Shown piece by piece: positions 1 through 5,983 of a DNA stretch of 6,111 nt (the first letter of the stretch is position 1; the number at the start of each line of letters is the position of its first letter). The translations under genes were made by a program, and so were the position numbers. Source of the stretch: Rubrobacter sp. (lineage in GTDB: Bacteria; Actinomycetota; Rubrobacteria; Rubrobacterales; Rubrobacteraceae); contig JACDAR010000299.1 of the NCBI GenBank assembly GCA_013695335.1, positions 1-6,111 on the forward strand, read 5' to 3'. The notes beneath the pieces were generated by a model that did not search any database, was not told the DNA's origin, and worked only from the letters and a program-made list of their open reading frames with translations.

Positions 1-228
1 CTTTCTACGAAACCTTTTTTGGTTTGGATCACTCCTTCCCTAAACAAAACCACAGATAATTTAACGGGATGTTCCCCGGAAATCATCCGCCCCAAACCTC
101 GCAACCCGCACGTAACATGCTTCGCAAGGTCTGCGGCGACACAACGGGACACAACATATAGGTACCGGCGTACCCGATCCCACGACAAGCGGCGGCAGAA
201 GCGAAAACGGGGATAGGCGGGATGATCT
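1..228. other. Upstream region with no supported gene; leader of the sigma operon
   Basis: No coding region is convincing here. A 65-codon frame opening with TTG at 19 has no ribosome binding site and encodes a basic, compositionally random product. The region holds an AT-rich beginning (1-65), a short AAACC/GGTTT inverted repeat around a T6 run near the left edge, and a GGTAC/GTACC inverted repeat at 161-174. I could not find a clear -35/-10 pair for either a housekeeping or an ECF sigma factor, so the promoter of the sigma operon is unresolved although it most likely lies here. Confidence 0.5.
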
Positions 229-855
229 ATGAGCGCCTGCGCTCCCGTACACGTACAATATGAACAAATGGCGGATCGAGGACGACAGTACCTGCTTCTT
301 GCGGACGAGGAGTTGATTTCCCTGGCTCAGGCCGGGAACGCGGAGGCGTTCGCTGCACTCTACGACCGTCACAGCCGATCCGCGTTCTCTCTCGCGTACC
401 GGATGGTGGGTGAACGACAGTCGGCGGAGGATCTGGTGCAGGACGCGTTTTTGAAGGTATGGCGAAGCGCGGGCAGTTACCGGTCAGACCGGGGAAGCGC
501 TCGGACCTGGATCCTCTCCATAGTCCACAACCGGGGCGTCGACCAGTTGCGCTCGACCGCCAGTCGCCGCCGGACCCAGGACAAGGTCGAGGCAGCCGCT
601 CCCAAGTCCCAGCCGAGCGAAGCCTTCACCGAGACCTGGCGCAACTCGCAGCGGGAGCAGGTGCGCGAAGCACTCAAGACGCTGCCCGCGGAGCAACTCA
701 AAATCCTGGAACTGGCGTACTTCTCCGGCTACACGCACGTGGAGATCGCCGGCCTACTCGGCCTTCCCCTGGGAACCGTGAAGGGCCGTTTGCGCCTGGG
801 CTTGAAGAAAGTGAAGGACTACTTCGATTCGCGGGACATGTCGGTACCGGGATGA
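229..855 (+). CDS. ECF-family RNA polymerase sigma factor (SigK-like)
   Basis: This 208-residue protein is an extracytoplasmic-function sigma factor. It would bind core RNA polymerase and direct it to a small stress or envelope regulon once released by its anti-sigma factor. Sigma region 2 spans about residues 41-110, with the typical helix FAALYDRHSRSAFSLAYRMV, the motif SAEDLVQDAFLKVW (65-78) and the -10 recognition segment RTWILSIVHNRGVDQLR. Region 4 spans about 143-195 and ends in the helix-turn-helix YTHVEIAGLLGLPLGTVKGR (168-187), which reads the -35 element. The length is usual for the family and there is no C-terminal extension. The start at 229 has a modest GGCGGG seven bases upstream. 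An in-frame ATG at 268 (residue 14) has no better ribosome site but would give a length closer to relatives, so the first 13 residues are uncertain. The stop overlaps the start of the downstream anti-sigma gene, which shows co-translation and identifies its partner. Assignment to the SigK subgroup rests mainly on that RskA-type partner. Confidence 0.93.
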   Translation: MSACAPVHVQYEQMADRGRQYLLLADEELISLAQAGNAEAFAALYDRHSRSAFSLAYRMVGERQSAEDLVQDAFLKVWRSAGSYRSDRGSARTWILSIVHNRGVDQLRSTASRRRTQDKVEAAAPKSQPSEAFTETWRNSQREQVREALKTLPAEQLKILELAYFSGYTHVEIAGLLGLPLGTVKGRLRLGLKKVKDYFDSRDMSVPG

Positions 856-1592
856 GCGGTGTGGGCAGGGAACGTTTCGAAGATATGAAAGAAGCATACG
901 CCCTCGGCGCGCTCTCGGAGGAGGATCGCCGGGAGTTCGAGGAGTACCTCGCAAGAAACCCCGAGGATCAGGCCGAGGTGGAAGAGATGATCTCGGTCGC
1001 GGGCCTGCTGGCGCTCTCCCCAGCCGAACTCGAACCTTCGCCAGCCTTGCGGAAGAACCTGATGCGAACCGTCCACGCCGAGGCCAGCTTCCCCGAACCG
1101 GAACGCGGTTCCATCTTCGACGGCCTGAGAAACGTCTTTGGATACAGGACACTGGCTGCTGGCATGGCGGTGGTTGCCATTATCGGGCTCGTGGGCTGGA
1201 ACGTGCTTCTGCACGGTGAGATTCAGAACCTTCAGACGCAGCCCCAGATAGCCCAGAATCAACCCAATGCTTCCGAGCCCCGAGTCCTGGAATTGCAACC
1301 TGCGGAGACCGCCGGACAGGCCTCCGGGGAACTCATAATGTTTCGTGGCGAGCGGGGCGTACTGGTCACGAAGAACATGCCACAAATACCAGAGGGTCGG
1401 GTCTTCCAGATCTGGATAATAAAGAATGACAAGCCCAAACCAAGCGGCCTCTTCCAGCCAGACGAAGAAGACCCGGTTGCCGCCTCCCTGACTCACGCCC
1501 CTAGCAAGGGCGTCATAGTTGCGATCACCATCGAGCCCGCTGGCGGATCTCCCCAACCGACCAGCGATCCCATAATGACTACGCAACTCTGA
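852..1592 (+). CDS. RskA-type membrane anti-sigma factor
   Basis: This 246-residue single-pass membrane protein should hold the upstream ECF sigma factor inactive at the membrane until an external signal triggers its proteolysis. The cytoplasmic N-terminal helical domain (about 12-60) has the family pattern EAYALGALSEEDRREFEEYL. One hydrophobic segment follows at about residues 100-120 (LAAGMAVVAIIGLVGWNVLL). The extracytoplasmic RskA C-terminal domain (about 155-246) shows the conserved blocks EGRVFQIWII, SGLFQPD and ITIEPAGGSPQPTSDP. The ATG at 852 overlaps the sigma stop as ATGA, so translational coupling explains the lack of a strong ribosome site. The reading frame stays open far upstream (to 459), but that part lies inside the sigma gene and is not coding. 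A second possible start is ATG 885 (residue 12). The protein contains no cysteine, so it lacks the HxxxCxxC zinc motif of ZAS anti-sigma factors; an NPEDQ stretch sits where the CxxC would be. Confidence 0.92.
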   Translation: MSGVGRERFEDMKEAYALGALSEEDRREFEEYLARNPEDQAEVEEMISVAGLLALSPAELEPSPALRKNLMRTVHAEASFPEPERGSIFDGLRNVFGYRTLAAGMAVVAIIGLVGWNVLLHGEIQNLQTQPQIAQNQPNASEPRVLELQPAETAGQASGELIMFRGERGVLVTKNMPQIPEGRVFQIWIIKNDKPKPSGLFQPDEEDPVAASLTHAPSKGVIVAITIEPAGGSPQPTSDPIMTTQL

Positions 1593-1602
1593 GCAGCGTT
1601 CC

Positions 1603-1624
1603 GGAACAGGGTATTTCCCTGTCC
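1603..1624. terminator. Small hairpin between convergent genes, possible terminator
   Basis: ACAGGG (1606-1611) pairs with CCCTGT (1617-1622) around a five-base loop. Two more G-C pairs form outside a one-base bulge. It sits 10 bases after the anti-sigma stop and just past the end of the convergent hydrolase gene. There is no T-tract on either side, so the terminator role is inferred from position. Confidence 0.4.
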
Positions 1625-1648
1625 GCGGCGATGATCACCTGGACGTTA

Positions 1649-3076
1649 TCAGGGGTCCTCGGCCAGCCAGTCGAGGGCGACGGCGGCGGTCCACGATTGA
1701 TCCCCTGATCCGAGGGGCTCACCTGTGCGGGGTTCGAAGTACTCGGCGAGACCGCCGTTCGCGAGCTGGTCCAACGCCTCCCCCCGCATCCGCGCGGCGT
1801 GCTTGTGCTCCCCGGCCCGCTCCAGGGACCACCACATCAGCCAGTTGATGACGGGCCACACCGGGCCGCGCCAGTAGCTACGGGGATGGAATCGGGGCTC
1901 CAGAGGGCTGGTGGACGGCGGCAGGCGCCAGTGCAGACCCGGGTTGCCCGCGAAGTCCCGCGATGCCAGGGTGTCTAGCAGCGAACGTAGCCTCTCCGGG
2001 ACGATATTTCCGGCCACCAGGGGGGCGAATCCAGCGACCGTCCTGACCCGCATTGGTTCGTCGTGGAGGAGGTCGTGATCCAGGCAGAGGCCAAGTTCTT
2101 CGTCCCAGCATTCATCCAGGCCCGCCTGTCCGCGTTTGATCCAGGCGGAGATCTCATCCCGCTCACAGTCCGGCGCGTTCACGGCGTCCGCTATCTCGAG
2201 CAGCGCTTCGTTGGCAGCGACCAGGATCGCGCTAGCCAGCACGTCTTTGACCAGAAAGGGGTGCGTCCGGTAGATGACGGCCTCGTCGTAGCGCGCCTGT
2301 TTGACTAGCTCGACGAGCCACAGGTAGCGATCGTATTCGAGGTTCGTCGGCCGCTCGGATACGTCCTCGACGTGCTGGAGGTCCTTCCGCTCATAATGGG
2401 GAACCTCGCCGATCCGGATCGCATCGAGGGCCGCATCCCACCTTGGCGAGTTGTCGGTGCCGCTCTCCCAGGGATGGAAGATGGTGATGAGCCCTGACTC
2501 CTCCGGGTCCCGGGACGTGGCAAGGTATCTATGCCAGGCCAGGAGCTTCGGGTACATAGTGTCCAGGAAGCGTTGCACGTCCGCCGCTTCGTCGCCATCT
2601 CCCTGGCGTGAGATCTCCAGGATGCGGCGGGCGGCGATGGCGTGTACCGGGGGCTGACACAGGCCGCTGGTGCGTACCGGACGGGGCGGTGCGTCCGGAG
2701 CTTCGGCGATGGTGGACCAGTGATCTGGACCAGGGAAGTAGCTGCCCGGCGGCGCGTACGGGTTGAAGACTATGTGTGGAACTTTGCCGTCGCGCCACTG
2801 CCCGGCGAAGAGCGTCTCCAATTCGCGGGCGGCGCGCCGCACGTCGAGGTGGGCGAGCCCGATGGCTATGAACGCGCTGTCCCAGCTCCACTGATGCGGA
2901 TAAAGAGTGGGAGAGGCCCTGGTCCATCCACCCATGTCGTTGAGGCGCAGAACCTCCTTCGCCTGTGGAATGAGATCCCGCCACCTCCCAGACGGGTCCT
3001 CAGCGGGGAGGCTCACGGGTGGGCCCCGGAGCCGTTCCAATTTCCCGCGCCGCAAGACGGGCCCATGGGTCCGCAT
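1649..3076 (-). CDS. GH63-family mannosylglycerate/glucosylglycerate hydrolase
   Basis: This 475-residue cytoplasmic (alpha/alpha)6-barrel glycoside hydrolase most likely cleaves the compatible solutes alpha-mannosylglycerate or alpha-glucosylglycerate into hexose and glycerate by an inverting mechanism. Family motifs appear in order: LYPHQWSWDSAFIAIGLAHL (58-77), HPWESGTDNSPRWD (201-214), YWRGPVWPVINW (401-412), EYFEPRTGEPLG (445-456) and GDQSWTAAVALDWL (458-471). By analogy with characterised GH63 enzymes, Asp208 is the likely general acid and Glu445 the likely base. The length is near that of Thermus and Rubrobacter MgH and mycobacterial GgH, and there is no signal peptide. Hexose specificity cannot be read from sequence. 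The start is uncertain. ATG 3076 has no ribosome site, and residues 1-34 (R/P/G-rich) lie outside the region conserved in relatives. In-frame GTG 3016 is an alternative. No biosynthetic gene (mannosylglycerate or glucosylglycerate synthase) is in the window. The gene is transcribed divergently from uvsE. Confidence 0.82.
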   Translation of the reverse strand: MRTHGPVLRRGKLERLRGPPVSLPAEDPSGRWRDLIPQAKEVLRLNDMGGWTRASPTLYPHQWSWDSAFIAIGLAHLDVRRAARELETLFAGQWRDGKVPHIVFNPYAPPGSYFPGPDHWSTIAEAPDAPPRPVRTSGLCQPPVHAIAARRILEISRQGDGDEAADVQRFLDTMYPKLLAWHRYLATSRDPEESGLITIFHPWESGTDNSPRWDAALDAIRIGEVPHYERKDLQHVEDVSERPTNLEYDRYLWLVELVKQARYDEAVIYRTHPFLVKDVLASAILVAANEALLEIADAVNAPDCERDEISAWIKRGQAGLDECWDEELGLCLDHDLLHDEPMRVRTVAGFAPLVAGNIVPERLRSLLDTLASRDFAGNPGLHWRLPPSTSPLEPRFHPRSYWRGPVWPVINWLMWWSLERAGEHKHAARMRGEALDQLANGGLAEYFEPRTGEPLGSGDQSWTAAVALDWLAEDP

Positions 3077-3163
3077 GTTACCAGAGCCACATTGTCTGCG
3101 GTTGACCCTTTATCACGCGGGTGGCAGGACACAATCGGGAGATGCGGGACGGTGTATACCCGG
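3077..3163. promoter_or_regulatory. Divergent intergenic region between the GH63 hydrolase and uvsE
   Basis: These 87 bases separate two head-to-head genes, so promoters for both should lie here or just inside the coding ends. A TTGACC hexamer at 3102-3107 resembles a -35 element on the plus strand, but no acceptable -10 follows at 16-19 bases. On the minus strand a TTGTGT (3134-3129) and an AT-rich TGATAAAG are poorly spaced and matched. No clear operator palindrome or SOS box was found. Confidence 0.4.
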
Positions 3164-4039
3164 ATGATGATACGCCTCGGATATCCCGCGCAGAACCTGG
3201 GGCTGCCAGAGACTACGAACCGCACGCTGCGACTGGCGAGCCTGATAGATGTGGACCGGCTGAAAGGCATTGTCAGGAAGAACATCGCCGGGCTGCGAAA
3301 CATCCTCCACTGGAACGCGGAGCGCGGCATCTGGCTCTTCCGTATGGGCCAGGATCTCGTGCCCTTCGCGTCACATCCAGCCTTTCCCTACGACTGGACA
3401 GCGGAACACGGCGGCGAACTTCGGGAGGCGGGTGAGTTGGCGCGCACCCTGGGCATCCGCCTGAGTATGCACCCCGGACAGTACATCCAACCCGCGAGCC
3501 CCCGCCCGGGGGTCGCGGCACGCGGCATAGAAGAACTGCGGTACGTGACGCGCGTATTCGACCTCATGGGCGCTGAGGATGCCGTCACGGTGCTGCACAT
3601 TGGCGGCGGATACGGGGACAAGCCTGGCACGGCGGCGCGCTTCGTGGAGGTAATGAGTCCTCAAACGGAGATACTGCGCTACCTGGCGCTCGAGAACGAC
3701 GAGCGCGTCTGGACGGCTTTCGAGACCGTGGAGACGGCAAGATCTTTGGGCATACCGGCGATCACGGATTCCCTCCACCACAATCTGAACCCGGACGGCC
3801 TCTCGCTTCGGGAAGCCCTCGACCTCTCGCTCCCAACGTGGGAAAAACGGGGAACACGCCCCAAACTTCACCTCTCCAGCCAGGATCGGGAGAAGCGTCC
3901 GGGCGCCCACGCGTATTCCATAGATAGTCTGGATCTGGAAGCCTTGTTCTCCGCCCTCGATGGGCGCGAGGCTGACGTGATGGTCGAGGCGAAGGGCAAG
4001 GAGCAGGCGCTCGCGGCGATGGGTGTTCGGGTTCGCTGA
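3164..4039 (+). CDS. uvsE: UV damage endonuclease UvsE/UVDE
   Basis: This 291-residue TIM-barrel endonuclease nicks DNA immediately 5' of cyclobutane dimers, 6-4 photoproducts and some other lesions, and so starts an alternative excision repair pathway independent of UvrABC. The protein begins MIRLGYP after a doubled methionine and closely follows the Thermus enzyme throughout. The metal ligands are visible: His71 (ASHPAFPYDW), His103 (SMHPGQY), His145 (LHIGGGYGDK), Glu177 (LALENDE), Asp202 and His205 (TDSLHHNLNP), His236 (KLHLSSQD), His249 (PGAHAYS) and Glu275 (VMVEAKGKE). Lys234 matches the lysine that is carboxylated in the Thermus structure. The size is usual for the bacterial enzyme. ATG 3164 or 3167 fits homologue starts. 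An in-frame GTG at 3152 has a GGGAG upstream and would add four residues. The frame stays open upstream to 2642, but that stretch is antisense to the hydrolase gene and not conserved UvsE. The next gene starts 41 bases downstream. Confidence 0.95.
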   Translation: MMIRLGYPAQNLGLPETTNRTLRLASLIDVDRLKGIVRKNIAGLRNILHWNAERGIWLFRMGQDLVPFASHPAFPYDWTAEHGGELREAGELARTLGIRLSMHPGQYIQPASPRPGVAARGIEELRYVTRVFDLMGAEDAVTVLHIGGGYGDKPGTAARFVEVMSPQTEILRYLALENDERVWTAFETVETARSLGIPAITDSLHHNLNPDGLSLREALDLSLPTWEKRGTRPKLHLSSQDREKRPGAHAYSIDSLDLEALFSALDGREADVMVEAKGKEQALAAMGVRVR

Positions 4040-4046
4040 TTCAGCG

Positions 4047-4054
4047 TATAAAAT
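4047..4054 (+). promoter_or_regulatory. Possible -10 element before the CoA-binding gene
   Basis: An isolated AT-rich TATAAAAT between uvsE and the next gene contains TAAAAT, a five-of-six match to the -10 consensus. It would place a transcript start about 20 bases before the TTG start codon. The corresponding -35 position (about 4026-4031, TTCGGG) matches poorly. It could be an internal promoter or just the AT-rich part of an intergenic gap. Confidence 0.25.
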
Positions 4055-4067
4055 CTCATCGCAAGCG

Positions 4068-4076
4068 AAAGGGGAG
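4068..4076 (+). promoter_or_regulatory. Shine-Dalgarno sequence that fixes a TTG start
   Basis: AAAGGGGAG lies four bases before the TTG at 4081. It is one of the best ribosome sites in the window and is the main reason for accepting TTG as the start codon of the CoA-binding protein; no in-frame ATG or GTG stands at the protein's conserved N-terminus. Confidence 0.7.
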
Positions 4077-4080
4077 CAAC

Positions 4081-4500
4081 TTGGGCATCAATCCTTCTGA
4101 AGCAGAGATAAGGGAATTGTTGGAAAATTCCCGAACCGTGGCCGTCGTGGGGCTATCCGACGATCCACGCAGGCCCAGCCACGGCGTGGCGCGGGCTTTG
4201 CAGAGGTTCGGGTTCAGGATCTTCCCCGTCAACCCCAACCTGAACGGCCCGATCCTCGGCGAGAAGCCATACGCCACAGTCGAGGACATCCCGGAACAGG
4301 TAGACATCGTGGACGTATTCCGCCGCAGCAAGAAAGTGCTGCCAGCCGCCGAGGGCGCGGTTTCCAACGGGGCTAAGACGCTGTGGATGCAGTTGGGCGT
4401 CATCAACGAAGAGGCAGCCCGCCTCGCCGCCGACAACGGCCTGACAGTGGTGATGGACCGCTGCCTGGCAGTGGATTACCCGCGCCTCGTAGGCCGATAG
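4081..4500 (+). CDS. CoA-binding domain protein (YccU family)
   Basis: This 139-residue single-domain protein has the Rossmann-like CoA-binding fold of the YccU/CoA_binding_2 family, related to the N-terminal domain of succinyl-CoA ligase alpha subunits. Its physiological role is not established. Visible motifs are the nucleotide loop TVAVVGLSDDPRRPSHGVAR (19-38), PVNPNLNG (49-56), the DIVDVFRRS strand-loop (75-83), LWMQLGV (101-107) and VVMDRCLAVDYPRL (123-136), all typical and in the usual order. The length is normal, so the protein is complete. Translation starts at TTG, supported by a strong AAAGGGGAG. It lies 41 bases after uvsE and 10 bases before the next gene, which suggests one transcription unit with the latter and probably read-through from uvsE. 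Confidence 0.9.
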   Translation: MGINPSEAEIRELLENSRTVAVVGLSDDPRRPSHGVARALQRFGFRIFPVNPNLNGPILGEKPYATVEDIPEQVDIVDVFRRSKKVLPAAEGAVSNGAKTLWMQLGVINEEAARLAADNGLTVVMDRCLAVDYPRLVGR

Positions 4501-4510
4501 CCAGCGCCCG

Positions 4511-4975
4511 ATGAGCAAACACCGGATCGACGTGTTCGTATACGGAACCCTCAAGCGGGGCGAACGCAACCACGACAGATTCTGCTCGGGCGCGCTTCGC
4601 GTCAGCGATGCGACGATTCGCGGCAGGCTCTACGATCTCCCTTTCGGCTTCCCCGCGCTGGTAGTCCCGGCGGAGAATATTCTCGCCATCGGAACTACGG
4701 ATTACCTGGCCGATACGGAAAAGCAGCGCGCCACAGTTTCAGAGGCGAAATCCAGCGACCCGGACACTGTCTACGGTGAGCTATTCACGTTCGACGACGC
4801 GTTGGATCGGCTGCCGACCCTCGACGGCCTGGAAGGTTTTCGGCCTGGCGAGTCGAACCTTTACCGGCGGGTTCTGATCCCGGTTCATGCGGACAGCGGG
4901 ACCCAGCTAGCCTGGGCATACGCGATGGAGAAGCCATCAGGGGAACACCTGCCGGACGGAAGATGGCCCCGCTAA
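4511..4975 (+). CDS. AIG2/gamma-glutamylcyclotransferase-like protein
   Basis: This 154-residue protein belongs to the AIG2-like (GGCT) fold. Members act on gamma-glutamyl amines or peptides and release 5-oxoproline, but many are uncharacterised. The N-terminal signature VFVYGTLKRGERNH (8-21) forms the substrate loop. GRLYDLPFGFPALV (38-51), VYGELFTFDDAL (87-98), LDGLEGF (104-110) and the strand YRRVLIPV (118-125) follow in family order. Glu108 in LDGLEG is the likely catalytic acid by comparison with the family. About 30 residues between PALV and VYGELF (roughly 52-86) are longer than the short turn usual there. There is no good ribosome site before ATG 4511, so it probably relies on coupling with the CoA-binding gene 10 bases upstream. 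The substrate cannot be predicted; a gamma-glutamyl polyamine or peptide is possible. Confidence 0.85.
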   Translation: MSKHRIDVFVYGTLKRGERNHDRFCSGALRVSDATIRGRLYDLPFGFPALVVPAENILAIGTTDYLADTEKQRATVSEAKSSDPDTVYGELFTFDDALDRLPTLDGLEGFRPGESNLYRRVLIPVHADSGTQLAWAYAMEKPSGEHLPDGRWPR

Positions 4976-5094
4976 CTGGCGTCTGCTATCCGTCTCCAAC
5001 CGGGTCCGGCATGATGCATAAACACGTGCGGGATGATTCGGAAACCACCGCTTTCGAAGCCAGTCATGCCACCAGATAGTTTCCAAGAAGAGAT

Positions 5095-5120
5095 GTGGGG
5101 TCGGCATGCGCCGACCCCAC
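5095..5120. terminator. Strong bidirectional hairpin terminator
   Basis: GTGGGGTCGGC (5095-5105) is perfectly complementary to GCCGACCCCAC (5110-5120) around an ATGC loop, giving an 11-bp GC-rich stem. It lies in the gap between two convergent genes, about 120 bases after the plus-strand operon and 24 bases after the minus-strand PRC-barrel gene. On the minus strand a pyrimidine-rich ATCTCTTCTT follows the stem, so it probably serves that gene best; there is no T-run on the plus strand. Confidence 0.72.
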
Positions 5121-5143
5121 CAATTCAAGAAACGGTTATGAAA

Positions 5144-5944
5144 CTACTGAGTGCTGTCAGTGCCGGGTTCGGCGTCCTCGACCTCTTCGCGGACTATGCG
5201 GCGCCGGATCTTGGTGCGCCCGTCCTCCTTGAAGGTCTCGGTCTCTTCAGTCTGGCGACTGATCGGGGTTCCCTGCGTGTCACCTTCACCCAACGTCGAT
5301 CCACTCGAGCCCAGGCCCTCGGAGGAATCGCCCTGCGAAGTTTCACCCTCCGCGTGTTCCCCGGATTCGTACGAGTATGGTGTTTCGTGGGTTTCGGCCC
5401 GCTCATCCACCGGCCTGTCTGACCGATCCGTGTCATCCGCGTCGGTCTCGGGGCTATGATGTTCTGTGATTTGGGGTTCCTCATCGTGCGCGACTTCGCG
5501 TTCCCCGGTCTCTCCAGCAGAAGCCCCGACAGCGGTTCCGGCCGCTGCTCCAGCCCCCGCTCCGGTCGCGGAAGAGTCGGTGGAGGAAGATCCGTAGCCA
5601 CCCCGGGAAGAAGAGTGGGATTCCAGGCCGAAGTGGCTGCGGATTCTCTCTTCGTACTCCGTGGTGACGTCGTCGTCATCGTCGAAGTTGGGAGCGTCCT
5701 TGACGTGGTCTTTGGTTTCGGAGACTTCGATGGTGCGATCCGTCTCGTTCACCCGGACGATGTCCATTGGGATCAGGGTTGACCTCATGCCGAAGAGGCC
5801 GAGCTTCACACCTATGTATTCCTCGTGGTCGGACTCGTCTATAAACAGGTCGTCTACCTTGCCGATCTTGCTGCCCTGGTTGGCGTAGACCTTGTAATCT
5901 TCGTATTTTTCTTCGAGTTCCTTGAGCCTGTCGTCATTTGCCAC
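5144..5944 (-). CDS. PRC-barrel stress protein with acidic low-complexity tail
   Basis: This 266-residue protein resembles the YsnF-like PRC-barrel stress proteins of Gram-positive bacteria; the exact function is unknown. The PRC-barrel covers about residues 13-80, with YKVYANQGSKIGKVDDLFID (17-36), EYIGVKLGLFGM (42-53) and STLIPMDIVRVNE (55-67). An Asp run (88-92) and a short helix EYEERIRSHFG (96-106) follow. Residues about 108-228 are low-complexity: Ser/Gly-rich, then an Ala/Gly tract (127-144), then Glu/Asp/His/Ser/Thr-rich, and likely disordered. The end (231-258) is a charged segment, FKEDGRTKIRRRIVREEVED at 238-257, where many relatives carry a DUF2382 domain; here it could be a remnant. 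There is no signal peptide or membrane segment. The GTG start at 5944 is chosen over ATG 5974 because GAGGAGGAG sits four bases upstream and the PRC-barrel begins soon after; a candidate promoter also places the transcript start near 5976. Confidence 0.83.
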   Translation of the reverse strand: MANDDRLKELEEKYEDYKVYANQGSKIGKVDDLFIDESDHEEYIGVKLGLFGMRSTLIPMDIVRVNETDRTIEVSETKDHVKDAPNFDDDDDVTTEYEERIRSHFGLESHSSSRGGYGSSSTDSSATGAGAGAAAGTAVGASAGETGEREVAHDEEPQITEHHSPETDADDTDRSDRPVDERAETHETPYSYESGEHAEGETSQGDSSEGLGSSGSTLGEGDTQGTPISRQTEETETFKEDGRTKIRRRIVREEVEDAEPGTDSTQ

Positions 5945-5948
5945 GGTA

Positions 5949-5957
5949 CTCCTCCTC
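5949..5957 (-). promoter_or_regulatory. Shine-Dalgarno sequence of the PRC-barrel gene
   Basis: On the minus strand GAGGAGGAG is followed by TACC and then the GTG start at 5944. This is a near-ideal ribosome site. It lies inside the longer reading frame that opens at ATG 5974, so it decides for the shorter protein. Confidence 0.8.
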
Positions 5958-5983
5958 GGAAAGTTTGCGGACACGGGGTTGGC

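Noticed and set aside
19..216. 65-codon plus-strand frame at the left edge
   Set aside because: TTG start, no ribosome site, no recognisable family; basic random composition.
61..372. 103-codon minus-strand frame over the sigma leader and start
   Set aside because: It overlaps the 5' part of the sigma gene on the other strand and shows no domain or ribosome site.
459..851. Open frame upstream of the anti-sigma factor, read as a 377-residue protein
   Set aside because: It lies in another frame of the ECF sigma gene, is low-complexity R/P/G-rich sequence, and the family domain begins only after ATG 852.
819..1586. 255-codon minus-strand frame opposite the anti-sigma gene
   Set aside because: No recognisable domain, no ribosome site, and the plus strand carries clear RskA motifs along its full length.
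3101..3124. GTTGAC-N12-GGGTGG as a SigB-type promoter for uvsE
   Set aside because: Only four of six matches in each hexamer; too weak next to the much better example before the PRC-barrel gene.
2642..3163. 174-codon N-terminal extension of UvsE
   Set aside because: It is antisense to the well-supported hydrolase gene, and homologues of UvsE start at MIRLGYP; the openness reflects high GC content.
4035..4045. GCTGA-T-TCAGC inverted repeat at the end of uvsE
   Set aside because: One-base centre and 5-bp arms straddling the stop codon; too small to call a terminator or operator.
5033..5422. 129-codon plus-strand frame across the convergent gap
   Set aside because: It reads through the strong hairpin and antisense to the PRC-barrel gene, with no family resemblance.
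5945..5974. Ten-residue N-terminal extension of the PRC-barrel protein from ATG 5974
   Set aside because: The extension contains the GAGGAGGAG ribosome site of the GTG start, and the candidate promoter predicts a transcript start at about the same place as ATG 5974.
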